Source: an uncultured Bacilli bacterium (lineage in GTDB: Bacteria; Bacillota_I; Bacilli_A; RF39; UBA660). Taken from it: a DNA stretch of 64,000 nucleotides. Shown here one piece after another: positions 44,534-53,152 of the stretch; within the stretch, counting starts at the first letter, position 1, and the number at the start of each line of letters is the position of its first letter. The position numbers were made by a program, and so were the translations under genes. A model generated the notes under the pieces. It saw only the letters and a list, made by a program, of their open reading frames with translations, was not told the DNA's origin and searched no databases. The DNA lies in assembly GCA_934130545.1 (NCBI GenBank), contig CAKOYD010000002.1:124001-188000 (forward strand), written 5' to 3'.

Positions 44534-46438
44534 CTAATCTGAACTCTTTAAAAATTGTTCTACTTGTTCATCAAGACTTAATTCTTGTGTTTTTTCTAAA
44601 TCAACTTCTGGTTTCTCTGGCTTCTTTATTTCTGGCATTTCTATTTGTGGCCAAAACAAACTATCATCTATAGAATTATTATCATTTGGGAAAACCATTC
44701 CTACATCAATCTTATCTTCATCTTTATCATTTGTAAATAAATCAGCATCAACCAGTTTCTTATCCTGATTAACATCATTTGCTTTCGGTATAGTAATAGG
44801 AGCCTCTTCCTCTTTTAATATTAATGTATTATCATCTTCAAATATATCTTTTTCTTCACTTAAAATAGGTTCTTCTTTAATAATGCTTACTGGTTCTGAA
44901 ATAGGCTCATTTTTCTCTACTTCTTCAATAGTTATCTCAGGATTTACATATTCTTCGCCAGTAAAATTTTCATTCACACCACTATCTACCATTGGTATTT
45001 CAAAAGGAATATCATCTTCTACTACTGGTTCATTATCCTTCATAATTGGTTCAACACTATCTATTATTGGTAAATCAAATTTCGGTAAGATAGGTTCTTC
45101 ATGAACTTTCTCTTGTATTTGGATAGGTTCAGGTGTTACCTTTTCTTGATCTTTATTTTTATTATTTAATAACTCATAAACTGTTGCAAGTACTTTTCTC
45201 GTTTTAAAGTTAATTATTCCAATTTTCATTTGTTTAGGTATGCTTTCTATTGCTATAACCATATTATCTTCTGGTCGCATACTAGAAACTTTAACTTTAG
45301 GTCTTTCATTAGTTAATTCTTGATCTAGGTTCCTAATATTATTTAATAATTCTTGATTATTTCTTTCTAAATCATCTATTTGATTTGTAAGTACTGCTAT
45401 TCGATGTTCTAATTCATCTATATTATCAATATTATTACCTTGTTCTAATAACCTCTTGCATTGTTCATTAACTTCATTATATAAATTAGATAATCGATCA
45501 TAAGTCCTAATCTCTAACTCATTACGTAAAGACTTTCTCTCATCTAATAACTTAATTAAGCGATATCTCTTACCAACTAAATTATCATAATCAGATTCTT
45601 TTAAAGGTATTACTAAAGCACATATTCCTAACAATATTTCATAATATCTACAAGTATAATACTCTTTCTTTATTTCTCCTAAAACACGATAATTTTCAAG
45701 TATATTACCACCATACTCTTTATTAGCATTATAACTAATAAGTGCTGTATGATATTTTTCTTTAGCCTTACTAGATTCTTCTTTAGCAGTCCCCATCTTT
45801 CCTTTTAAAAGACTATTATTTTCAAGTAAATCATTCATCTTTAACTTAAATTTACTTAATTCCATATCAATAACTGATACCAAATCATAAGCATTATTCC
45901 CAGCTAAATTAGTTTTTATTGTAATTTTATTTAATAATTCTTCTTCTAACTTTTTATTTACTCGATTATTTTCCTTCTTATTTTCATATTCCTTTGATAA
46001 TTCTACTGATAAATCACTAATTAATTTCTTATTATCTTTTATTATATGCTCGTTATTAGTAATACTTTCTAAATATGTTATCTTCTGACGATATATCTCA
46101 ACTTTATTATATTCTTTTATATCATCATCAAATTCTATATTACTTCTAAAAATACGTTTAAAATCTTCCACCATCTCATAACGTGATTTATATCTTTCAT
46201 CAATAAGTTCTACTAATTCTTTAAGTCTTTTTAATTCATCAGAATTATTTGTTGTACTATATGTCTTACTAGCAAGTAAAACTAAATAATCTTTTTGTTC
46301 AACAGAATCTATTTCTTTAATCAAATCCATAAACTCTTGTCTTTGTTCTTCACTTATAAAACTAGTATTACTTAAAAGGCTTTTTCTCATTTCATATAAT
46401 TGCCTTAGTCTAGTCATGTTCTTACTAATCCCCAGCAT
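44534..46438 (-). CDS. Long coiled-coil protein with acidic C-terminal tail
   Basis: 634 residues. About 1-390 is almost continuous heptad helix (Leu/Lys/Glu/Asn); about 395-430 is a short globular piece (MVIAIESIPKQMKIGIINFKTRK); the rest is a disordered, Glu/Pro/Ile-rich tail ending in a predicted helix. No signal peptide or membrane helix. GAGGTGATGTT precedes ATG. It lies 25 nt after a second coiled-coil gene and near ezrA, so a cytoskeletal or division role is possible. No family recognised. Confidence 0.6.
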   Translation of the reverse strand: MLGISKNMTRLRQLYEMRKSLLSNTSFISEEQRQEFMDLIKEIDSVEQKDYLVLLASKTYSTTNNSDELKRLKELVELIDERYKSRYEMVEDFKRIFRSNIEFDDDIKEYNKVEIYRQKITYLESITNNEHIIKDNKKLISDLSVELSKEYENKKENNRVNKKLEEELLNKITIKTNLAGNNAYDLVSVIDMELSKFKLKMNDLLENNSLLKGKMGTAKEESSKAKEKYHTALISYNANKEYGGNILENYRVLGEIKKEYYTCRYYEILLGICALVIPLKESDYDNLVGKRYRLIKLLDERKSLRNELEIRTYDRLSNLYNEVNEQCKRLLEQGNNIDNIDELEHRIAVLTNQIDDLERNNQELLNNIRNLDQELTNERPKVKVSSMRPEDNMVIAIESIPKQMKIGIINFKTRKVLATVYELLNNKNKDQEKVTPEPIQIQEKVHEEPILPKFDLPIIDSVEPIMKDNEPVVEDDIPFEIPMVDSGVNENFTGEEYVNPEITIEEVEKNEPISEPVSIIKEEPILSEEKDIFEDDNTLILKEEEAPITIPKANDVNQDKKLVDADLFTNDKDEDKIDVGMVFPNDNNSIDDSLFWPQIEMPEIKKPEKPEVDLEKTQELSLDEQVEQFLKSSD

Positions 46439-46463
46439 AACATCACCTCTTTTTTATTCTTTT

Positions 46464-47960
46464 TTACATTGGAATATTTGGAAAATATTCTTCATCTTTA
46501 AATAATTCAACTTTATCTAAATTATTCTTTAACTTTGGAAAATCTAATTCATCATCTTTATCTACTAACTTATCATTAAATTCTTTAAATAAATCTTTTT
46601 CTATCTTTCTGTATTCAGATGTTGGAGCATCTATCTTTTCATCTATTTTATTAAATGAACTATCCTTATCTTTACTATTAACAATATCTTTCTTCATATT
46701 CGCAAAAGATACATTACTACTATTTACTGGTTTAGTTTGTAAAACAGTATTCTTTTGTTCTTCTAATAATTGTCTTGTACGTTTTTCGATTTCTTTCTTT
46801 CTAGTGTCTTCAATTAATTTTTGTCTACGCATAATTTCTTCTTGTCTTCTTTTCTCAAGTTCAGCTTTGTGTTTCCTTTCTTCTTCTTGTTTTTTCATCT
46901 TCTCTTCTAACAATTGAGCTTGTCTCTTATTCTCATTTTCAATTAATTTACTTAAAACGTTTTTAAAGACATCACTATTATTTTCTCTATCAATAGCTGC
47001 TATTTCTTCTCTCTTATCTTCTTGTTCTTTCAATAATTTTTCATAATTACTAATATCTTGTCCTTCTAATAAAATAGTACTATATTGATCTTTTAACAAT
47101 TTATAAATAGCCTCTCTAATTTTCTTATTTAAAATATTATCGCATAACTCACTCATAGTGGTTCTTTTATCTAATAATTCTTGATAACTATGACACTTTT
47201 TATCATACAATCTCATTAAATCTAAAATAGATGTTTGTTCACGATAAGACATATAATCGCTTTCAATATCTGCTAAGGCTTTCTTACATTCACTTACCAT
47301 ATCATATGATGATATTTTAGCAGTCTCATAGTTCTCTTTAGCAATTTCAAGCATTTTAGTTAATTCTTGATAAATGCTTCTAATTTCATCTTCTCTAGCT
47401 TCTAAATTTAAACTATATCTTTTTAATACTTCATCCAAACACTTAATCATTTTAGCTTCTAATTCAACATTTAATGCATCATTAATAGATATCTTTTCCT
47501 GAGCTAATTTTAACTTACTATCTAATTTATCAAGATAATCATCAATATCTTCTTTTCTCTTAATATTATCAGAATATTTCTCAATTACTTTTAATCTATC
47601 TTTTAATGTATCATATACATCTATTCCAACAAAATCATAAATATCCAAGTTCTTACCAGTTAATTCATAGTGTTTATTTTTTCTATTATTAACATAATCC
47701 ATACGATTAGATATTAATTCAATTAAAGAACCTAATCTATTCTTCTCTTCTTCTAATAAATAAGTTTCTTTATTGTATAATGAATAATAAGCATTCTCAT
47801 ATATACTGTTAGTTAATTTAATTATCTTCTCTTCTAATCTATCTAATTGTTTAATTATTGCATTTTTTTCATCAATACTTGGAATTAGTTTTAAACTGCT
47901 AGAAAACATTTCATATTGTCTTATATATTGTAATACTTCATCGCTATTATAGTTAATCAT
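46464..47960 (-). CDS. Coiled-coil protein
   Basis: 498 residues, mostly coiled coil, with a very charged Glu/Lys/Arg segment near 355-400 (KRRQEEIMRRQKL) and a disordered C-terminus. Soluble. Start ATG 47960 has GAGGTG 7 nt upstream, preferred to a TTG six bases earlier. First gene of the four-gene run 47960-43895. Function unknown. Confidence 0.6.
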   Translation of the reverse strand: MINYNSDEVLQYIRQYEMFSSSLKLIPSIDEKNAIIKQLDRLEEKIIKLTNSIYENAYYSLYNKETYLLEEEKNRLGSLIELISNRMDYVNNRKNKHYELTGKNLDIYDFVGIDVYDTLKDRLKVIEKYSDNIKRKEDIDDYLDKLDSKLKLAQEKISINDALNVELEAKMIKCLDEVLKRYSLNLEAREDEIRSIYQELTKMLEIAKENYETAKISSYDMVSECKKALADIESDYMSYREQTSILDLMRLYDKKCHSYQELLDKRTTMSELCDNILNKKIREAIYKLLKDQYSTILLEGQDISNYEKLLKEQEDKREEIAAIDRENNSDVFKNVLSKLIENENKRQAQLLEEKMKKQEEERKHKAELEKRRQEEIMRRQKLIEDTRKKEIEKRTRQLLEEQKNTVLQTKPVNSSNVSFANMKKDIVNSKDKDSSFNKIDEKIDAPTSEYRKIEKDLFKEFNDKLVDKDDELDFPKLKNNLDKVELFKDEEYFPNIPM

Positions 47961-48047
47961 AGCCAACCACCTCTATCTATAATAATTATATATTCTATTA
48001 CAATATTTGTCAATTTTTAAGAAAGCCTTTTTAACTTTTTTTGCCCA

Positions 48048-48076
48048 TTTACATCTAATATTTACAATGGTATAAT
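48048..48076 (+). promoter_or_regulatory. Promoter of the RNHCP gene
   Basis: TTTACA (48048-48053), 17-nt spacer, TATAAT (48071-48076); GGTGAAATT leads to ATG 48092. Confidence 0.7.
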
Positions 48077-48091
48077 ATTTTTGGTGAAATT

Positions 48092-48394
48092 ATGAAAAAA
48101 TTTAATATGATTGATGAAGAGTTTATCTGCCATAACTGTCATAAAAAAGTAGATAAATTAAACTATACCGCAAGAGATCACTGTCCTTACTGTTTGCATT
48201 CTATCCACATTGATATTAATCCAGGAGATCGTGCTAACGAATGTCAAGGAGATATGATTCCGATTGGTATTGAGAAATTTAAAAACACCTATAAAATTAT
48301 CTATAGGTGTAATAAATGCCATACTATTCATAAGAATATTATGGCAAATGATGATAATTTTGATTTAATTATTGAACTATCTCATATTAATTAA
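48092..48394 (+). CDS. RNHCP-domain zinc-binding protein
   Basis: 100 residues. CHNC (13-16), RDHCPYCLHSIH (about 29-40), the PGDRANECQGDM block and CNKCH (about 73-77) match the RNHCP domain: here the name-giving Asn is Asp (RDHCP). Two treble-clef-like zinc sites are expected. Function of the family is not established. A lone plus-strand gene; its end overlaps the convergent Asn-rich gene by 8 nt. Confidence 0.82.
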   Translation: MKKFNMIDEEFICHNCHKKVDKLNYTARDHCPYCLHSIHIDINPGDRANECQGDMIPIGIEKFKNTYKIIYRCNKCHTIHKNIMANDDNFDLIIELSHIN

Positions 48395-48722
48395 ATCTAA
48401 TATTTTTAATAAAATCATAAATGTATGGATAAAGCATAACTGCGAGAAAGATAATTATTACCATAATAACAAATGTCTTTAACTCGGAGTTATTTTTCTT
48501 TGTATTTTGCTCATCAGCATTTTCAATTGGTTGACTAACCGGTTGTTCCACTGGTTGATGTTCTTGTTGAACAGTATTATTTAAATTATTAGGTACTTGG
48601 TTGCTATCTACATATTGCTGACTATAATTATTATTTGCATATTGTTGATTATAATTATTTAAATTATTGTTATCATAATTATTATTGTTATTATTCATAC
48701 CATTATATTGATTTTCATTCAT
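48387..48722 (-). CDS. Asn/Gln-rich tail-anchored membrane protein
   Basis: 111 residues. Residues 1-45 are Asn, Tyr and Gln rich with short repeats (NNYDNNN, YNQQYANN, YSQQYVDSN), then a Pro/Gln segment and a C-terminal membrane helix (about 82-102). The low-complexity head would face the cytoplasm. It follows a related N-anchored protein and ezrA on the same strand. Function unknown; a scaffold for division is inference. Confidence 0.6.
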   Translation of the reverse strand: MNENQYNGMNNNNNNYDNNNLNNYNQQYANNNYSQQYVDSNQVPNNLNNTVQQEHQPVEQPVSQPIENADEQNTKKNNSELKTFVIMVIIIFLAVMLYPYIYDFIKNIRFN

Positions 48723-48733
48723 ATTAATGTCTC

Positions 48734-49612
48734 CTATTGTAAGTTATTATTGTTATTATTTCGATTAGATCCATACACAAAGTTTAATCCAGGTGCACTA
48801 TTACCATTTGGCATATTATTAGGTACTGTATTTACTGGAATGCTTTCTTGAATAGGAATTTGACTAGGTGAATTATTAGCAGGTATATTATTAGCCATAT
48901 TTTGATAAAATCCTTGATTAATACTTACAGGATTTACTGGTCTTGGTTCTTCCCAAGAATTAACTATCATATTAGGGCTTTCATTTACATATGCTTGGTT
49001 ATTATAAACAGGTGGTTGTTCTGGTACTGGATTAACATTAGGAGTAATATTATTTACTTGATTAAAATTTTGATTACCAATAGGCGTTGGATTAACAAAT
49101 CCTTGTTGCATATTTTCGTTTGGCATCATTGGATTTACCGGATTAACAACTGGTTCAGAAGTTGGAACTGAGTTAACATTAGGAACACTTTGGCTTACTC
49201 CATTCATAGTTTGATTACTAGGCATTATATTCTCATTTATTCCCATATTTGGTGCCTGATTAATAGGGTTAACTATTCCACCATTAGTATAATTATTAAC
49301 AATACCTTGTTCATTCATATTATTAACAGGTGCTCCATTAATAGTTAAATTAGAATTATTATTAACATTTTGATAATTATTATTAGGCATACTAGCCATA
49401 TTCATATTAGCATTTATATTATTTGCAGGTGTTGGAACTTCAGTAGGTACTACCTTAGCTTGATTACTTGGAGTACCAATACTCTCATTGCCTTTACCAC
49501 TTTTACTTTTAGACTTCCTATCAGCAATAAATCCTATCATTGTAAATATTGCAATAACTAATATTGCTATTATCCACAAATAGTTATCATACAAAAAATC
49601 AATTATATTCAT
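48734..49612 (-). CDS. N-anchored Asn/Pro-rich membrane protein
   Basis: 292 residues. One membrane helix (about 12-30), a basic juxtamembrane stretch (ADRKSKSKSGKG) and then a cytoplasmic Asn/Pro/Val-rich disordered arm to the end. This topology recalls ZipA-type FtsZ tethers, but there is no globular ZipA domain. It lies 44 nt after ezrA. No family recognised. Confidence 0.6.
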   Translation of the reverse strand: MNIIDFLYDNYLWIIAILVIAIFTMIGFIADRKSKSKSGKGNESIGTPSNQAKVVPTEVPTPANNINANMNMASMPNNNYQNVNNNSNLTINGAPVNNMNEQGIVNNYTNGGIVNPINQAPNMGINENIMPSNQTMNGVSQSVPNVNSVPTSEPVVNPVNPMMPNENMQQGFVNPTPIGNQNFNQVNNITPNVNPVPEQPPVYNNQAYVNESPNMIVNSWEEPRPVNPVSINQGFYQNMANNIPANNSPSQIPIQESIPVNTVPNNMPNGNSAPGLNFVYGSNRNNNNNNLQ

Positions 49613-49656
49613 ATCATCTATCTCCTTCTTATTCTAACATGATAATTTTATCATAA

Positions 49657-51369
49657 TTATTCTTCTTTTTCAAGACCAAAACGATAAACATAAGTTGGGT
49701 CTACTTTATTTAATAAATTAGTTAAAATATCTATTGATTGTCGATATTGTCCTTTATTAAATAACTCACTAGCTTCCATTACCCCATCATCAATATCTTT
49801 CGATATAGCACAATATCTATTAGCGTACACTATTAACTTTTCATTTAAATTAACTAATTTTACCATATCATTTGTTTTATTATATATCTTAAATACCAAA
49901 TCTCTCGCTGTATCAACACGAATATTTAAAATCTTAATAACTATTGGTTTCTTATTTAATTCTTTAATAATCTCTCTAATAGCTTCCTGTGCTTCCCTTA
50001 ATTCTATAAAATAACTATTTGGTATTACCGGTATCTTATTATCTCTAATCTTATTCTTAGATTGTTTTAATAAATTCTGAATAGTTTCTAATTGATCTTT
50101 CGCACGATTTTCATCATCTTGCATACTAGTAATAGATTGTAATCTAAAGTCTAAATCATCTTGTAATCTTGTTAACTTTCTCTCTAAACCATCTAATTCT
50201 TCAACTAACTTAGAATAAGCAAATGTATGCATCTTGCTCTGCTCAATTAAAATCTTATAATCAGCATTTATTTGCTCAAGACTCTTATTCAATAGACTAA
50301 ACTTATTTATCTCCTCATCTTTTAAATCATAAGTCTTCTTAATATCATCCATTTGAATATAAATATCGTATACTACTTTATTAATATTTTCTAATTTATA
50401 TTTTAATACTTTACAATTCTCTCTAAAAGTATCTTTGCTTTCTTTTTCTTTATCAAAACTTGTAAATATTGAATTTAAATAATCTAACATTGTCTTTAGT
50501 TCTAGCGAAGCATCTCCTATTTCAAATTTCTTTAAATTTTCAATAATATTCTGACACTTTTTCCTAATCTCACCAATATTATACTCAATATTTAAATAAT
50601 CTAATGGATAGCCATCTCTTTGCATACGATAATACATTGTATTTACTTCATCTATCTTATTATTAATAAGTGTTGTCGCCATCAATATAATTGAAGGTGC
50701 TTCATCAATAACCTTCTTTAAAGTATTTATTTCTGTTTCTAATTCTTCAACTATCTTTTCAACTAAAATATAGTCATTATTATCCATAGCCTTTTCAAAA
50801 CTTTTAATCTTATTATCAATAGAATGAAATTCTTTAGTAATTGATTCCCCTACTTCACCATAATCTTTACTAGTTCTCTCAAACTTGTTTTGAATTTCAC
50901 GATATACTATTTTTAACTTGGTAATAATTGATCTATTTCTTTCCTCAGATGTTGTAATTACTTTAATTTCCTCTAATAAAGATTTAGTCTTATCTCTTAA
51001 TTCTTCTAATTCTATTTCAATATAAGCTATCTTCTTAATCGCATCTTTATAATCTTTTCTATCAATTAAAAAGTCAGCATCTGTTATTAAATCATTTAAA
51101 ACATCTATTCTATTCTCTTTAATATCTTTAAACTCATTATCCCAATAATCAAGTTTATTCTTTAAGTTATCTGTTTTAACTAACTCTTTTACTTTAGATA
51201 ACTCTGATAAAATAGGAACTCCTATTAAATGATTCTTTTCAATATCTAAGTTCTTTATTTCTTCCTTATATTTACTTTTTTCTTTATTATTTACTATTAA
51301 AATGGCCCCTATAACTAAAAATAAAAGCACCACAACAATCAATATAATTAATAACATTGTATTATCCAT
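49657..51369 (-). CDS. ezrA: Septation ring formation regulator EzrA
   Basis: 570 residues, typical EzrA length. One N-terminal membrane helix (about 4-26) and a long spectrin-like coiled coil (about 35-540) with VPILSELSKVKEL, DADFLIDRKDYKDA and a C-terminal MEASELFNKGQYRQSIDIL segment. EzrA tethers to the membrane, binds FtsZ and limits ring formation. Upstream of two low-complexity membrane protein genes, suggesting a division cluster. Confidence 0.85.
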   Translation of the reverse strand: MDNTMLLIILIVVVLLFLVIGAILIVNNKEKSKYKEEIKNLDIEKNHLIGVPILSELSKVKELVKTDNLKNKLDYWDNEFKDIKENRIDVLNDLITDADFLIDRKDYKDAIKKIAYIEIELEELRDKTKSLLEEIKVITTSEERNRSIITKLKIVYREIQNKFERTSKDYGEVGESITKEFHSIDNKIKSFEKAMDNNDYILVEKIVEELETEINTLKKVIDEAPSIILMATTLINNKIDEVNTMYYRMQRDGYPLDYLNIEYNIGEIRKKCQNIIENLKKFEIGDASLELKTMLDYLNSIFTSFDKEKESKDTFRENCKVLKYKLENINKVVYDIYIQMDDIKKTYDLKDEEINKFSLLNKSLEQINADYKILIEQSKMHTFAYSKLVEELDGLERKLTRLQDDLDFRLQSITSMQDDENRAKDQLETIQNLLKQSKNKIRDNKIPVIPNSYFIELREAQEAIREIIKELNKKPIVIKILNIRVDTARDLVFKIYNKTNDMVKLVNLNEKLIVYANRYCAISKDIDDGVMEASELFNKGQYRQSIDILTNLLNKVDPTYVYRFGLEKEE

Positions 51370-51482
51370 ATTATCACCGCCAAAGACTATTAATCATAAT
51401 ATATTCTATCACATTATTAATTATTTTTAAATGTTTTTTTATGCTTTTATAATTAAATATTATAGTGTCAATAAAATATTCC

Positions 51483-51857
51483 CTAACTACAAGGATTTGT
51501 ACAACTATCAGTAAACTCATATTTACTATTAGCATAGTTAATATAACCCACTAAATAATTACCATTAGAGTCCTTTAAATCTTCATCAGTAATATAATTA
51601 TTATCTTTTAAAGTATCCGTTGATAAACAACAAGTTCCATTCATAAAGTTTGAATAATATCCTAATGAATTCTTATTTTCGGAGATAAATAGTTCTGCTG
51701 AAGACACTATTATTTTCTTTTGCGAATCACTAAGTTTATTCTTATTTTTTTCTAAAGATGATGTAATATTAGGAATAGCTATCATTGATATAGCAAGTAA
51801 TATTACAATAACTGCTAATAACTCCACTAAAGTAAAACCCTTATTATTTAATTTCAT
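51483..51857 (-). CDS. Type IV prepilin-like protein
   Basis: 124 residues. Short basic leader, cleavage site KG-FTLVELL with Glu at position 5 of the mature helix, a hydrophobic helix (about 7-27), then a small C-terminal head with five cysteines. Fits ComGC/pseudopilin-like proteins of class III signal. Start ATG 51857 follows AGGAGA by 8 nt. Twelve bases after its paralogue. No pilus ATPase, platform or peptidase gene is in the window. Confidence 0.75.
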   Translation of the reverse strand: MKLNNKGFTLVELLAVIVILLAISMIAIPNITSSLEKNKNKLSDSQKKIIVSSAELFISENKNSLGYYSNFMNGTCCLSTDTLKDNNYITDEDLKDSNGNYLVGYINYANSKYEFTDSCTNPCS

Positions 51858-51869
51858 TATCACCATCTC

Positions 51870-52241
51870 CTAACAATGTGTACAATCATTTGTTCTCTCA
51901 TCAATAAAACTATAATTACCATTATTATACATAACACAACCAATAATAGTCTTATTATCACCATCTATTAAATCATCACTAGATAAATAATTATTACTAA
52001 CTAACCAATCAGTTGCAATACCACATTTATTTTGCATAAAATCATTATAATTATACTTATTCTTATTATCTTTAGCATACAATATACTTGCAGATATTAT
52101 TATCTTTTCTCTTCCAGCATTAGCCTTATCTTTATTTCTCTGTATTATCGTATTTATACCCACTGTTGACATTAAAGCAAGTGCTAATAATACCGCAATA
52201 ACTGCTAATAACTCTACTAAAGTAAAACCTTTATTATTCAT
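51870..52241 (-). CDS. Type IV prepilin-like protein
   Basis: 123 residues. MNNKG-FTLVELLAVI prepilin motif with the mature Glu-5, helix to about residue 27, and a head with four cysteines near the middle and end. It is a paralogue of the following gene (same leader and the YNDFM/YSNFM-type motif before a Cys). GGGTGTG precedes ATG. Confidence 0.75.
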   Translation of the reverse strand: MNNKGFTLVELLAVIAVLLALALMSTVGINTIIQRNKDKANAGREKIIISASILYAKDNKNKYNYNDFMQNKCGIATDWLVSNNYLSSDDLIDGDNKTIIGCVMYNNGNYSFIDERTNDCTHC

Positions 52242-52289
52242 TCTATCACACCCTATAATAATTATAATAAATTATTAATTTTAATTCAA

Positions 52290-52322
52290 CAAAAAACGTC
52301 TAAGTATTTAAACCTAAACGTT
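52290..52322 (-). terminator. Terminator after the YihY gene
   Basis: 10-bp arms AACGTTTAGG / CTTAGACGTT with a G-U pair, then six T on the minus strand; includes the stop codon region of the YihY gene. Confidence 0.7.
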
Positions 52323-53138
52323 ATCTTTACATATTTTGTTATATTCATGAACATTAACAGCCATCCCTAAAACAAATATATATGACAAAGTATATATCCA
52401 TATTAATAAAATTATTATTGCTGATAAATTACCATAAACTATATCATATCTCGCAAAATTATTTAAATATATCTTAAAAACAACTGTCGCAATTGACCAT
52501 ATTACTGTTGTAAATAGTGCTCCATAAGTAGTACTACTACTAGGTATCTGTCTACTAGGAGCTATTGTATATATTAGCTTAATATTAAAATATATAATTA
52601 AGAAAGTAAATGGCCATTTAACTATCTTAAATGCTAATATAATTTGATTAATAAAGTTCTTAAATACTTTAGCACTCTTAATAAGACTCAATATATTATC
52701 ACCAAATATTGGTACTACTATTAAGAATAAAAACAATATCACAATAAGTATTAATAATAAAGTGGCCCTAATTCTATCTTTAATCGTATCTACTTCATTT
52801 ACTTTATATAGCGTATTAGCAGTCATTACTATCGAATAAGTACCATTAGTAGCCAAAGCAAATGCCACAATATTGAAAAATCCTAAATTACTATCAAACC
52901 CTTTACCAGATATAACATCAATAATAACTGAACTAGCTTGTTCTGGTAAAATATCTGATAATAAGTTAATTAATGAATCTATTGATAGAGAAAAAGAAGA
53001 AGCAATTAATACAATAATTGTCAAAGTAGGTATTAAAGCCATAACTATATAATAAGCAATATTAGCGGGTAATACACTCATCTCACGCTTTTTTAATATA
53101 TTAATTAACTCTTTAACATAATTTGTAATCTTCTTCAT
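52314..53138 (-). CDS. YihY/BrkB-family inner membrane protein
   Basis: 274 residues with about six membrane helices. N-terminal ALIPTLTIIVLIASSF near 34-49, a central GTYSIVMTANTLYKV and YGALFTTVIWS near 210 match the YihY (formerly RNase BN) family. The physiological function is unsettled; some members are linked to envelope or alternative lipid export. It follows the GGDEF gene by 14 nt on the same strand. Confidence 0.82.
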   Translation of the reverse strand: MKKITNYVKELINILKKREMSVLPANIAYYIVMALIPTLTIIVLIASSFSLSIDSLINLLSDILPEQASSVIIDVISGKGFDSNLGFFNIVAFALATNGTYSIVMTANTLYKVNEVDTIKDRIRATLLLILIVILFLFLIVVPIFGDNILSLIKSAKVFKNFINQIILAFKIVKWPFTFLIIYFNIKLIYTIAPSRQIPSSSTTYGALFTTVIWSIATVVFKIYLNNFARYDIVYGNLSAIIILLIWIYTLSYIFVLGMAVNVHEYNKICKDNV

Positions 53139-53152
53139 AATATCCCCATTCT

